A stretch of 64,000 nucleotides of DNA from RPQJ01 sp044226195 (GCA_044226195.1 JBGAHO010000006.1:47486-111485); one strand, 5' to 3'; positions 26,172 through 34,341 are shown, numbered from the stretch's first letter. Numbers and translations are program-made. Notes: generated from the letters alone by a model not told the origin.

Positions 26172-28628
26172 TCAGAAGTGGTACGAGAAGTCGACGCCCC
26201 ACGTGCGCGGCGGGGTGATCGACGCGAACGGCGTGCCGAACGAGTTGGCGGTGATGTTGTTCACACCCGTCACGTAGCGCTGGTCGAACACGTTGTTCAC
26301 GAAGGCCGCGATGCCGAAGCTGTCGTCCTCGGTCATCCAGGCGAGTCGCACGTCGGTGTGCTCCGTCGCCTGGCCGACCGTGAAGTTCGGGCTGATCTGG
26401 CACGTGCCCTGCTGCTGCGACCCGGCGTTGCAGCGGTTCTCGCCGCGATAGGCGTACATGCCCGAGAGGTCGAGCTTGCCCGCGCTGCCGAGCATCCAGA
26501 CGTAGCTGGCGCCCGCGGAGAACGACCACTTCGGCTCGCCGGTCGGCTCGCCCGAGAGGTCGTCGCCTTCCTGCGTGACGTAGTGCTTGTACTTCGCGTC
26601 GATGTACTCGGCGTTGAAGCTCAGCGTCAGCGCGTCCACCGGCTGCCAGCGGGCGTCGAGGTCGAGGCCATAGGCCTTCTGGTCGCTGGTGTCGACGAGG
26701 TAACGGCAGACCTCTTCGTCCGGGCAGACCAGCGAGATCGACTGCTTGTTGAGGTACTCGTAATAGAACAGCGAGGCGTTCAGGATCACGCCCGCGTCCG
26801 CGAACAGGCTCTTCACGCCGGCCTCCGCGTTCCACACGTCCTCGTTGTCGAACTTCGCGAGCGGCTGCACGCTGTTGTAGCCGCCGGCCTTGTAGCCCTT
26901 GGCGATCGAGCCGAACACCATCACGTCCGGCGTGAGCTTGTAGTCGAGCACGAAGCGCGGACTCACGTCGTCCCACGAATCCTTCATCGTGACCTTCTGT
27001 CCCTCGACCACCTGCGTGCCGACCGGCGGGAAAGCGAAGATCACGTCGAAGTTGTATGCCGACGCGGGGATGCCGAGCAGGTCGAAGAAGCCGATCGAGT
27101 CGAGGTAGGCGACCCGCGCGTCGAGCTCGGGCGCCTCGCGCGATCCGTTCAGCCAGCTGAACTTCTTCTCGTCGTGCGTGTAGCGCAGGCCGAAGGTCAC
27201 GTTCAGGCGGTCGGTCGCGTGCCAGATCACGTCGCCGAACAGCGCGGCGGCCTTGAAGGTGCCCTCGTTGTTCATCACCTCGCGCCACGGCAGGCCGCGC
27301 AGCGTGAGCGACGGATCGACGAGCGCCTCGATGTAGTTGCTCGTGAAGCCGAACAGCGTGCCGTCCGGGGTGCCGGCGAGGCCGAGGTTGAGCAGCACCG
27401 TGTCGATGCTGTCGGTGAACGCGTGCGTGTCGCTCGCCTGCTTGGCGTCTTCCCAGTAGTAACTGGCGCCGCCGACCCAGTCGAAGTTCCCGGTCTTGCC
27501 CGAGAACTTGAACTCCTGGTACCAGCTGTCGTTGTTCTCGACGTTGGCGGTGTCGAAGTACAGCGTGATGTGGTTGGTGCCGTCCTCGTCCTCGAGGTTC
27601 TTGGTCTCGAAGGTGCGATAGGCCGTCGTCGAGCGGAAGTCGCCCCAGCTGAACGCGTGGTCGACGAACAGCGTGCCGCCGTCGAACTTGCGCGACTCCT
27701 CGTTGCCGACCACGTCGTTGTAGACCTTGTCGTGCAGCTTGAGCGGGTCCAGGTAGGTGTCGGGATCCGCCGGGAACGGCGCGCGCTCCTGCGGGTCGTT
27801 CGACAGCGCCACGAGACCGAACGCCGGGCGGGCCTTCTGGTTGATGTCGTCGTGGTCCCAGGACAGGGTGACCTGCGTGTCGTCGGTGACGTCCCAGCGC
27901 AGCGCCGCGCGCGCGGCCCAGTTGTTCTCCGGCGCGAGGTTCGCACCGGTCGCCCTGTCCTGGACCCAGCCGTCGCTCTGGTTCCACAGGCCGTTGATGC
28001 GCAGGGCCACGCGGTCGCCGAGCGGCAGGTTGACCATGCCTTCGAGGCGCTGCTTCTCGTCGTCGCCGAAGCGCAGCTTGAGCGAGGCGTCGAACTCGTC
28101 CGCGGGCTTGCGCGTGACGATCGAGATCGCGCCGGCGGCGCTGTTGCGCCCGAACAGCGTGCCCTGCGGACCCTTCAGCACCTCGATGCGCTCGATGTCG
28201 TTGAACGCGAGCAGCGCCGCCCCGGAGCGGGCCGAATACACGCCGTCCACGTACACGCCGACGGCGGAGTCGGTGCCGACGCCGAAGTCGCTCGTCTGGA
28301 TGCCGCGGATCTGGTACTTCGGCTGGGTCGGGCTGTCGCCCGAGACCACGAGGCCGGGCACGAAGCCGTTGAGGTCGTTCATGTCCTCGGCGCCGACGTC
28401 GCTGATCAGGTCGTTGTTGACCACCTGCACGGTGAGCGGCACGTCCTGCAGCGCCTGGGTGCGGCGCTGCGCGGTGACCACCACCTCTTCGAGGATCGAA
28501 CCGCTCTTCGGCTGGTCGTCGTCCGCGAGCGCCACGTGCGGCGCGAAAGCCGGCAGCGCGCCGCCGGCGAGGATGGCCGCGACGGCGCGGGCAAGGAGTT
28601 TCTGGCTGGCGTTCATCGTGTTCCCCAT
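26172..28628 (-). CDS. TonB-dependent outer-membrane receptor
   Basis: An 818 aa outer-membrane protein: signal peptide (residues about 1-35, ending PHVALA), plug domain with EEVVVTAQRRTQALQDVPLT near 47 and IEVLKGPQGTLFGRNSAAGA near 150, then a 22-strand barrel ending in aromatic SYHF, the usual terminal Phe. It imports a large or scarce ligand using TonB energy. No ligand can be read from the sequence; the plug resembles the large, poorly defined group found in alphaproteobacteria and gammaproteobacteria that take up organic compounds. It is the last gene of the cytochrome/MauG/beta-helix operon, 15 bp after the preceding stop. Confidence 0.95.
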   Translation of the reverse strand: MGNTMNASQKLLARAVAAILAGGALPAFAPHVALADDDQPKSGSILEEVVVTAQRRTQALQDVPLTVQVVNNDLISDVGAEDMNDLNGFVPGLVVSGDSPTQPKYQIRGIQTSDFGVGTDSAVGVYVDGVYSARSGAALLAFNDIERIEVLKGPQGTLFGRNSAAGAISIVTRKPADEFDASLKLRFGDDEKQRLEGMVNLPLGDRVALRINGLWNQSDGWVQDRATGANLAPENNWAARAALRWDVTDDTQVTLSWDHDDINQKARPAFGLVALSNDPQERAPFPADPDTYLDPLKLHDKVYNDVVGNEESRKFDGGTLFVDHAFSWGDFRSTTAYRTFETKNLEDEDGTNHITLYFDTANVENNDSWYQEFKFSGKTGNFDWVGGASYYWEDAKQASDTHAFTDSIDTVLLNLGLAGTPDGTLFGFTSNYIEALVDPSLTLRGLPWREVMNNEGTFKAAALFGDVIWHATDRLNVTFGLRYTHDEKKFSWLNGSREAPELDARVAYLDSIGFFDLLGIPASAYNFDVIFAFPPVGTQVVEGQKVTMKDSWDDVSPRFVLDYKLTPDVMVFGSIAKGYKAGGYNSVQPLAKFDNEDVWNAEAGVKSLFADAGVILNASLFYYEYLNKQSISLVCPDEEVCRYLVDTSDQKAYGLDLDARWQPVDALTLSFNAEYIDAKYKHYVTQEGDDLSGEPTGEPKWSFSAGASYVWMLGSAGKLDLSGMYAYRGENRCNAGSQQQGTCQISPNFTVGQATEHTDVRLAWMTEDDSFGIAAFVNNVFDQRYVTGVNNITANSFGTPFASITPPRTWGVDFSYHF

Positions 28629-28643
28629 GAATCCTGGTTTGGT

Positions 28644-30167
28644 TTACTTCGTGACCTGGAGCATGTACTTCGCGACCGCGAGGCGGGTCGCGGGGTCGAG
28701 GTAGTCCTGCGGCGGCATTTCCGGGAAGTCCGGACGCTTCTTCACCGGCTTGGCGATGTAGTCGGCGATGCCCTGCGGGTTGTCGACGTACAGCGCCTGG
28801 ATCACCTGGACCGGCGGGCCGATCAGCCGGCCGTTGTAGATGTGGCAGCCGCTGCAGATGCCGAGGTAGGCGACCTTGCCGCGGTCGGCCGGGTCGATCT
28901 TGCGCGGCGGCACCGGCGGCAGCAGGTAGGTCGAGGTGCCGGCGGTGTTGGTGAAGTCGCACTCGCCGAAATCACCGATGCCCGCCGTGACGTACTGGTG
29001 GCGGTTGATGATGCAGCTGCCGGGGCTCGGGCCGACGCGCACGATGTCGAGCGCCGGACCGGTCTTCGCCTCCGCCAGCATCAGCGCCTTCACCTCGGGA
29101 ATCGTGTCGTAGCCGTTCTTCAGCATCACGTTGTCGAGGATCTTCACGCGATCCGAGTTCGGATCCGACTCGGGATCGATGGTGATGTTGGCCGCGTGCG
29201 CGTGGTCCGTGATGATCACGCCCGCGACCTTGTTGTCCGAGACGATGTTGCCCTCGATCACGACGTCGTCGGCCGCCATCACCAGCATGCCGGTGCCGGC
29301 GGGGATGCCGGCCACGGTCGAGCCCGGCGCGCCGAAATTGACGTGGTTGTTCCCGATCACGTAGTTGTGCCGGAAAATCACGTCCTGCGTGGTCTTGATC
29401 GGCAGTCCCGGCGTGACGAACGCGAGCAGGCCGCCCGAGTTGTTGGTCACGAAATTGTGCTCGACGATCACGTGTCGGCAGTTCTCGACCTCGATGCCGG
29501 CCACGCTGTCGAACACGTAGTTGTTCGCGACGTGCACGTTGTCGCTCATGCCGATGTAGATGGCGGCGTCGGCGATGCCGGAGACGACGTTGTGCTCGAC
29601 GATGCCGTTCTGGCCGAGCTGCGGGAAGATGCCGTAGACGCCGCTCTCCGCGATCACGTTGTTGCGGATCTCGAAGTTGTTGCCGGCCTGGCCCATCACC
29701 CCGTTGCCCTTGTAGTTGCGGATCTCGAGGTTCTCGACCACGAAGTTGTTGCCGGAGTAGAGGATCGCGTCGTTCAGCCGCTTCTCGCCGTCGAGCACGG
29801 GCCGCTTGCCCTCCTCGATCACGCCGATGATGCGGATGTCGTCCTTGTCGATGTAGACGGTCTCGTGGTACGTGCCGGGCATCAGCCGGATCACGGTGCC
29901 GGCCGGCGCGTTCTTGACCGCAGCCTGGATCGACTCGCCGGGCTTCACGACCACGGTGTTGGTCGGCGCAGGCCCGGCCACGGAGATGATGGCGCCGCCC
30001 GCCCCCGCCTTCGCCTGCTCCGCCGTCGCCTTGAAGCCGCCGGCATAGCTGGCGCCTCCCGACCCGGAGGTGATCACCATCGCCGACTTCGACGCGCGGC
30101 CGAAATACGTGCCGGCGCCGAAGGCCAACAGCGCTGCCAGCAGCGCCACGATCCAACCCTTGTTCAT
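28644..30167 (-). CDS. Parallel beta-helix protein fused to a cytochrome c domain
   Basis: A 507 aa exported protein. Residues 1-23 form a signal or anchor helix (WIVALLAALLAFGAGTYF). From about 70 to 390 it is a right-handed beta-helix with NosD/PbH1-type turns (VVENLEIRNYKGNGVMG, FEIRNNVIAESGVYGIF, VIVEHNFVTNNSGGLLAF). A C-terminal cytochrome c domain binds haem at C438-C441-H442 (CSGCH), with M484 a likely axial ligand. To my memory a beta-helix family (TIGR03805) occurs beside or fused to a cytochrome-like partner (TIGR03806) with unknown function; this protein appears related. It lies between the MauG-like and TonB receptor genes. Its role is unknown. Confidence 0.85.
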   Translation of the reverse strand: MNKGWIVALLAALLAFGAGTYFGRASKSAMVITSGSGGASYAGGFKATAEQAKAGAGGAIISVAGPAPTNTVVVKPGESIQAAVKNAPAGTVIRLMPGTYHETVYIDKDDIRIIGVIEEGKRPVLDGEKRLNDAILYSGNNFVVENLEIRNYKGNGVMGQAGNNFEIRNNVIAESGVYGIFPQLGQNGIVEHNVVSGIADAAIYIGMSDNVHVANNYVFDSVAGIEVENCRHVIVEHNFVTNNSGGLLAFVTPGLPIKTTQDVIFRHNYVIGNNHVNFGAPGSTVAGIPAGTGMLVMAADDVVIEGNIVSDNKVAGVIITDHAHAANITIDPESDPNSDRVKILDNVMLKNGYDTIPEVKALMLAEAKTGPALDIVRVGPSPGSCIINRHQYVTAGIGDFGECDFTNTAGTSTYLLPPVPPRKIDPADRGKVAYLGICSGCHIYNGRLIGPPVQVIQALYVDNPQGIADYIAKPVKKRPDFPEMPPQDYLDPATRLAVAKYMLQVTK

Positions 30168-30186
30168 CGGTCTCCTCCCACGTTGT

Positions 30187-31404
30187 CTAGCGGCGCAGTG
30201 CGTCGGCCCCGCGGGCGGCCATGCTGCGCGGTGTCCGGCCGTCGATCGGCGTGAGCCCCGACGGCACGCGCGCCGGGACCTGCGGCAGGAACGACTCGTC
30301 GGTCAGCGCCTGCAGGAAGTCGACCACGCGGTCGACCTCCCGGTCGGTCAGGTGCGGATCCGTGATGTGCCAGTGCAGGTACAGGTGCAGGTTCTTCGGG
30401 ACCGCGTGGCCGCGGCCCTGGTTGTAGAAGTTCACGGCCTCGCGCAGGGTCGCGAAAGTCCCCGAGTGCATGTACGGCGCCGTGCGCGCGATGTTGCGCA
30501 GCGTCGGCACCTTGAAGCCGCCCTTCAGGCGCTCGGCGTGGAACGTCTGCTCGGCGCCGACGTCGAACGGCCGGCCCTTCGGCTCGGGCACGCCGATCAC
30601 CGCGATCTGTTCATTGGTGAAGAGCGGCGGCGTGTGGCACTCCGAACAGCGCGCGACGAACGAACGGAATACGTTGAGACCCTCGATCTCGCGCGCCGTG
30701 AGCGCGTCGTCGTAGCCGTGCACGTACCGGTCGTAGCGGCTGTTGAGCGAGACCAGCGAGGTCTGGAAGGCCGCGAGCGCCGTGTACACCTGCGCGGACG
30801 TGATGGACGCCGTCGCCGGCTCGCCGAACGCCTGCTGGAAGAGACGCCGGTAGGTCGCGTTGCCGTTCAGCGTCGCGAGCAGGCGCGCCGGATCGTTGCC
30901 CATCTCGCGCGGCGAGTAGAGCGGCCCGGTTGCCTGCGCCTCGAGCGAGTCGGCGCGCGCGTCCCAGAAGAAGCGATGCAGGAAGGCGACGTTCCAGAGG
31001 GTCGGTGCGGCGCGGCCCGCGTCCTGGCGGTGGATGCCGAGCGAGCGCGGACGGCCGTCGGCGAGCCCCTTGTCCGGACGGTGGCAGCTCGCGCAGGAAA
31101 GCGTGCCGTCCCCGGAGAGGACCGGATCGAAGAACAGCAAGCGCCCGAGGTCGATCTGGCGCGGCGTGAAGCCGTCGCGGTGCGGCGGCAGCGCGGTGCG
31201 CGTGCCACCGACGCCGCGATTTTCGAGCGAGTCGTAGAACTGGTAGAGCGTGCGCAACTCGCACACGCCGCGCTGCGTGAGCTCGAAACCCGGCGGGCAG
31301 CGTTCGCTCAGCTGGAAGTCGGGCGCCGCGGCGGAGACGCGCAGCGTGGCGAGCAGCATGGCGCCGCAGGCGGCGCCCAGCCGGACCGCGCAGGCCACAC
31401 GCAT
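30187..31404 (-). CDS. Diheme cytochrome c peroxidase / MauG-like protein
   Basis: A 405 aa periplasmic diheme protein with signal peptide (VRLGAACGAMLLATLRVSAA). Haem sites are C104-C107-H108 (CASCH) and C253-C256-H257 (CSECH). PTLWNVAFLHRFFWDARADS near 135-154 is typical of the CcpA/MauG family. TAPYMHSGTFATLREAVNFY follows near 325. Members either reduce hydrogen peroxide or, like MauG, oxidise residues of a partner protein. ATG 31404 overlaps the TGA of the upstream cytochrome gene. Being next to a haem-bearing beta-helix protein rather than methylamine genes, its partner could be that protein; this is inference. Confidence 0.9.
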   Translation of the reverse strand: MRVACAVRLGAACGAMLLATLRVSAAAPDFQLSERCPPGFELTQRGVCELRTLYQFYDSLENRGVGGTRTALPPHRDGFTPRQIDLGRLLFFDPVLSGDGTLSCASCHRPDKGLADGRPRSLGIHRQDAGRAAPTLWNVAFLHRFFWDARADSLEAQATGPLYSPREMGNDPARLLATLNGNATYRRLFQQAFGEPATASITSAQVYTALAAFQTSLVSLNSRYDRYVHGYDDALTAREIEGLNVFRSFVARCSECHTPPLFTNEQIAVIGVPEPKGRPFDVGAEQTFHAERLKGGFKVPTLRNIARTAPYMHSGTFATLREAVNFYNQGRGHAVPKNLHLYLHWHITDPHLTDREVDRVVDFLQALTDESFLPQVPARVPSGLTPIDGRTPRSMAARGADALRR

Positions 31405-32036
31405 CAAGGCGCGCCGCCCTGCGTGTGGATGTAGGCGATGACGTCCTCGAGGTCCTTCGGCGTCTCGACCGTCTTCGCCATCATGCCCATCTGCCGGCCG
31501 TACGTGTCCTTCGGGTCGGTGCCGCGCAGCCCGCTGGTGAAGTGCTGGAACTGCCGTCGCAGGTAGGTCGCGTCGAGCCCGGCCAGCCGCGGCGTCGACA
31601 GCGCGACGTTGCCCTCGGCCTTCGTGCCGTGGCACGCGGCGCACTTGCCCTGGTACAGGTTGTTGCCGTTCTTGAGGTTCGCGCCCGCCGCCGGCTTCTG
31701 CACCGTCTTCGAGAGGCCCGCCACGTAGGTCGTCACTGCCACGATGGCGGCGTCGTTCGGCAGGGTCGCGGCGATGCCGCGCATCTGCGCGCCCTGCGTG
31801 TCGCCCGGGCGGGTGCCTCGCACTCCCGCACGGAAGTTGCGCAGCTGGCGCTGCAGGTAGGCGACGTGCTGCCCGGCGATGGCCGGCGCACCCACGGCGG
31901 GATTGCCCTCGCCCCTGGCGCCGTGGCACGCCACGCACTGCGCGAACAACTGTTGGCCGGTGGCCGCCGAGGCGACACTGGCGACGCAGGCAGCCACGAC
32001 GACGAATGCGAGCCGGGCCCGCAGGCTGGGCTTCAT
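31404..32036 (-). CDS. Diheme class I cytochrome c (c4-like)
   Basis: A 210 aa periplasmic protein with signal peptide (MKPSLRARLAFVVVAACVAS, cleavage after ASA). Two tandem cytochrome domains carry C34-C37-H38 (CVACHG) and C132-C135-H136 (CAACHG). Repeated IAGQHVAYLQRQLRNFRAG and LAGLDATYLRRQFQHFTSG segments mark an internal duplication as in cytochrome c4. It shuttles electrons in the periplasm. It is the first gene of the minus-strand operon and overlaps the MauG-like gene by TGATG. It could accept electrons from the MauG-like, beta-helix or PQQ proteins. Confidence 0.92.
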   Translation of the reverse strand: MKPSLRARLAFVVVAACVASVASAATGQQLFAQCVACHGARGEGNPAVGAPAIAGQHVAYLQRQLRNFRAGVRGTRPGDTQGAQMRGIAATLPNDAAIVAVTTYVAGLSKTVQKPAAGANLKNGNNLYQGKCAACHGTKAEGNVALSTPRLAGLDATYLRRQFQHFTSGLRGTDPKDTYGRQMGMMAKTVETPKDLEDVIAYIHTQGGAP

Positions 32037-32129
32037 CTCTCGATCCCCCGAATGGCGTGCCCGCGATCGGGCGGCTCGCCTGGTTTTGATTTCCACGCAA
32101 CGCGTCCGCCGAAGGGCGAACCGGCGCGA

Positions 32130-32135
32130 AGTATA
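32130..32135 (-). promoter_or_regulatory. Candidate -10 box for the cytochrome operon
   Basis: TATACT on the minus strand, 94 bp upstream of the cytochrome start, in the only gap preceding the four-gene operon. A TTGCGA lies 15 bp further upstream, which is short of the ideal spacing, so the -35 is doubtful. Confidence 0.3.
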
Positions 32136-32140
32136 GCGGT

Positions 32141-32794
32141 TCAGCGCGTATCGCAATCCAGCTGTGGCGGGGAACCAACGCCGGCGAGCACGCGCCGGAA
32201 CGTCAGGTTGATGCGCTCGCCGACCGCCGTCGCCGTCTTCGGCACGGCGTGCAGCCAATGGTGCTGCAGCACGCCGCCCATCAGCAGCAGGCTGCCGTCC
32301 GTCAGCGGCAGGGTCAGCGGTTCGGTGGGCCGGCGTCGATGTCGCAGGCGGAAGCGACGCGTCGCACCCAGCGACACCGAGGCGACGACCGGGTCGCGAC
32401 CGAGTTCGGGCTCGTCGTCGGCGTGCCAGCCCATGCCGTCCCGACCGTCGCGATAGAGGTTGAGCAGCACGCTGTTGTAACGGTACCCCGTCAGGTCCTC
32501 CGTGCGCCGGCGGATGATCTCCAGCGGCCGGGTCCAGGGTCGCGGCTCGTGGCGCGTGCCGGAATACGTGTAGCTCGCTCCGGGATCGCCGTGCCAGGCG
32601 ACGAGGCGCGGCACGCGCTTCGGCTGCCCGAACAGCACGATGTCCTCCTGCCGCCACTCGATGCCGGCCCGCAAGGCCGCGAACAGCTCGTGGGTCTCGC
32701 CCGGGCCGAACACCTGTGGCCAGTAGCGCAACTCACCGTCCTCGATCGGGACAGTGACGACTTCTTCAACCGGCGACGGGGGCGTCCGTGGCAT
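32141..32794 (-). CDS. AlkB-type 2-oxoglutarate/Fe(II) DNA dealkylase
   Basis: A 217 aa dioxygenase of the DNA/RNA repair AlkB family, unrelated to alkane monooxygenase despite the shared name. Iron ligands are visible as HxD in GMGWHADDEPELG near residue 122 and His in HHWLHAVPK near 180. The 2-oxoglutarate-binding arginines follow in RINLTFRRV near 195-202. SYTYSGTRHEP and YNSVLLNLYRDGRD are typical substrate-side motifs. It removes methyl lesions by oxidative demethylation. Its start ATG 32794 lies within the 3' end of the ferredoxin gene (29 bp overlap) with no ribosome site, so coupling to ferredoxin translation is likely. Confidence 0.92.
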   Translation of the reverse strand: MPRTPPSPVEEVVTVPIEDGELRYWPQVFGPGETHELFAALRAGIEWRQEDIVLFGQPKRVPRLVAWHGDPGASYTYSGTRHEPRPWTRPLEIIRRRTEDLTGYRYNSVLLNLYRDGRDGMGWHADDEPELGRDPVVASVSLGATRRFRLRHRRRPTEPLTLPLTDGSLLLMGGVLQHHWLHAVPKTATAVGERINLTFRRVLAGVGSPPQLDCDTR

Positions 32795-33119
32795 CGGCCG
32801 GGAGACTGGCGCGAGCCTTCTCCAGATGCAACCGCAAGTCGCCCTTCGGCTGCGACTGGCAGGCGAGGATCGTGCGCGACGCCAGCTGCTCCTGCGAAAG
32901 CACGTAACTGCTGTCCGTCAGCTGCCTGACCTCGCCCTCGATCAGGCGGCAGCGGCAGGTCGTGCAACTGCCGACGCGACATCGCGACGGCCACGGCAGG
33001 CGATTCGCGAGCGCGGCCTGCAGGATGGTCTGCCCGGGCGCGACCTCGAAACGCCAGCCGAACGGCTCGACCGTGACCGTCGCCGGCCCGGCCGGCCGGC
33101 GCCTGAGAAAGTCGAACAT
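32766..33119 (-). CDS. Plant-type [2Fe-2S] ferredoxin
   Basis: A 117 aa protein. The cluster cysteines are arranged C-x4-C-x2-C in RCRVGSCTTCRCRLIEG near residues 46-53, with the fourth in TILACQSQP near 86. The N-terminal strand pair ATVTVEPFGWRFEVAPGQTI fits the beta-grasp fold. It starts 4 nt after the alkane monooxygenase stop, so it is the probable electron donor to it. The textbook donor for alkane monooxygenase is rubredoxin; none is present here, nor is a ferredoxin reductase. An extra Cys (CRC) next to the third ligand is a small oddity. Confidence 0.9.
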   Translation of the reverse strand: MFDFLRRRPAGPATVTVEPFGWRFEVAPGQTILQAALANRLPWPSRCRVGSCTTCRCRLIEGEVRQLTDSSYVLSQEQLASRTILACQSQPKGDLRLHLEKARASLPADATDAPVAG

Positions 33120-33123
33120 CGCC

Positions 33124-34293
33124 TCAGGCCGCTTCGCCGGCCAGCACCAGCTCGCGCACGCCGCTCGCGCGGTTGGCCTGCTCCGCGAGACGCCGCTCGC
33201 CGGGCGAGGCAAAGCGCCGATCCCAGTCGAGGACCAGCGGCGTCATGCGATTGCGGTACCACGTGGGGGCCACGTACACGAACAGCATGCAGGTGAGGTA
33301 GCCGTACGGCAGCGTCGGCGCGTCGCGATACGCGCGCAGTTGCCAGAACTGCGCATCACCCTCGGCGTGGTGATGGGAGTGACGCGCGAGATTGAACAGT
33401 ACGGCGTTGGTCAGCCGGCGATTGGTGTTCCAGGAATGGCGCGGCTCGACGGGCTGGTCCACTTCGCGGATCAGGCCGTAGTGCTCGAAGTAGTTCACGG
33501 CCTCGAGGATGGTGCGGCCATAGGCCGCCGTGGCGACGAACACCGCCAGCCCCGTCCAGCCCGCCGCGGCGAAGAACAGCGCGGCGATGGCGAGCGACAT
33601 GGCCCAGCCGCGCAGCATGCGGTTGCGCCACGAGAACACGGGGCGACCCAGCTTCACGAGGCGCTCGGCCTCGAGGCCCCAGGCACTGCGCGTCTGGCCG
33701 GCGATCGAGCGCGCCAGGAACGCATAGAACTGCTCACCGCGGCGGGCCGACGCCGGATCCTGCGCGGTGGCGAGCCGGCGGTGGTGACCGTACACGTGCT
33801 CGATCGAGAACTCGGCGTCGAAGGTGAGCGCGAGGAACCAGCGGCCGACGAACATCGCGCTGCGATCGGTCGTGCGATGGGTGAGCTCGTGGCCGAGGTT
33901 GGTGCCGACCGCCGCGAACGACCAGCCTGCCGACAGGATGCCGCCGAGCCACGACAGCGGCCCGGTGGCCGCCCGGCCCGCGAACAGGTCGAGGCCGAAC
34001 GATGCATGCGCCCACGCGCCGAAGCCGAGCAGATCGCCGCTGCCCGCCATCCACGCCATCACGAAGCACATGAAGGCGAGCACCGGCACGCCGAGGTACA
34101 GCAGCGAATTGAGCAGCGTCGGGTACGCGTAGCCGGGCTCGCTGTAATCGTCACCGAGCAGCTCGTCGCCGAACGTCATCACCACGTACACGAAGCCCAC
34201 CCCGAGCCACATCCACGCGCCGCCGAGCAGCAGCCCGAGCGTGGTGACCGCGGCGAACAGGTAGATGCCGAGGAAACGCAGGTACTTCAGCAC
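33124..34293 (-). CDS. alkB: Alkane 1-monooxygenase
   Basis: A 389 aa integral-membrane non-haem diiron hydroxylase with about six helices. It has the histidine clusters of the family: GHELTHRTT near residue 134, EHVYGHHRR near 164, and ARHSHHHAEG near 305. The AlkB signature NYFEHYGL lies near 267. It inserts oxygen at the terminal carbon of alkanes to give 1-alcohols. The start is GTG 34291-34293 with GGAGG 4 nt upstream. It is the first gene of a three-gene operon with ferredoxin and DNA-repair AlkB, and is divergent from a TetR regulator with a perfect palindrome between them. Confidence 0.93.
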   Translation of the reverse strand: MLKYLRFLGIYLFAAVTTLGLLLGGAWMWLGVGFVYVVMTFGDELLGDDYSEPGYAYPTLLNSLLYLGVPVLAFMCFVMAWMAGSGDLLGFGAWAHASFGLDLFAGRAATGPLSWLGGILSAGWSFAAVGTNLGHELTHRTTDRSAMFVGRWFLALTFDAEFSIEHVYGHHRRLATAQDPASARRGEQFYAFLARSIAGQTRSAWGLEAERLVKLGRPVFSWRNRMLRGWAMSLAIAALFFAAAGWTGLAVFVATAAYGRTILEAVNYFEHYGLIREVDQPVEPRHSWNTNRRLTNAVLFNLARHSHHHAEGDAQFWQLRAYRDAPTLPYGYLTCMLFVYVAPTWYRNRMTPLVLDWDRRFASPGERRLAEQANRASGVRELVLAGEAA

Positions 34294-34304
34294 GGAGCCT
34301 CCGC

Positions 34305-34319
34305 GGTCGCCTCGCGACC
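34305..34319. repeat. Dyad in the alkB leader
   Basis: GGTCGC and GCGACC flank CTC, a perfect 6 bp dyad between the main operator and the alkB ribosome site. It could fold in the mRNA leader or be a second binding site; there is no further support. Confidence 0.25.
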
Positions 34320-34321
34320 GG

Positions 34322-34339
34322 TTAGAACATTTGTTCTAA
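34322..34339. promoter_or_regulatory. Palindromic TetR operator of the alkB divergon
   Basis: TTAGAACA and TGTTCTAA flank TT: perfect 8 bp arms. The site overlaps the expected transcription start of alkB and lies between alkB and the TetR gene, the usual place for a TetR operator. Its 12 bp core recurs upstream of the PQQ dehydrogenase. Confidence 0.72.
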
Positions 34340-34341
34340 AC

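Noticed and set aside
26151..30254. A 1367-codon plus-strand open frame opposite the TonB receptor and beta-helix genes
   Set aside because: Its composition is low-complexity Arg/Val/Asp/His and it spans two well-supported minus-strand genes and their junction. It is a by-product of GC-rich third positions.
31944..31955. GAACAACTGTTG, a near match to the GAACANNTGTTC operator
   Set aside because: It lies within the coding sequence of the diheme cytochrome, one arm is imperfect, and it encodes conserved residues (QQLF). It is more likely coincidence than a regulatory site.
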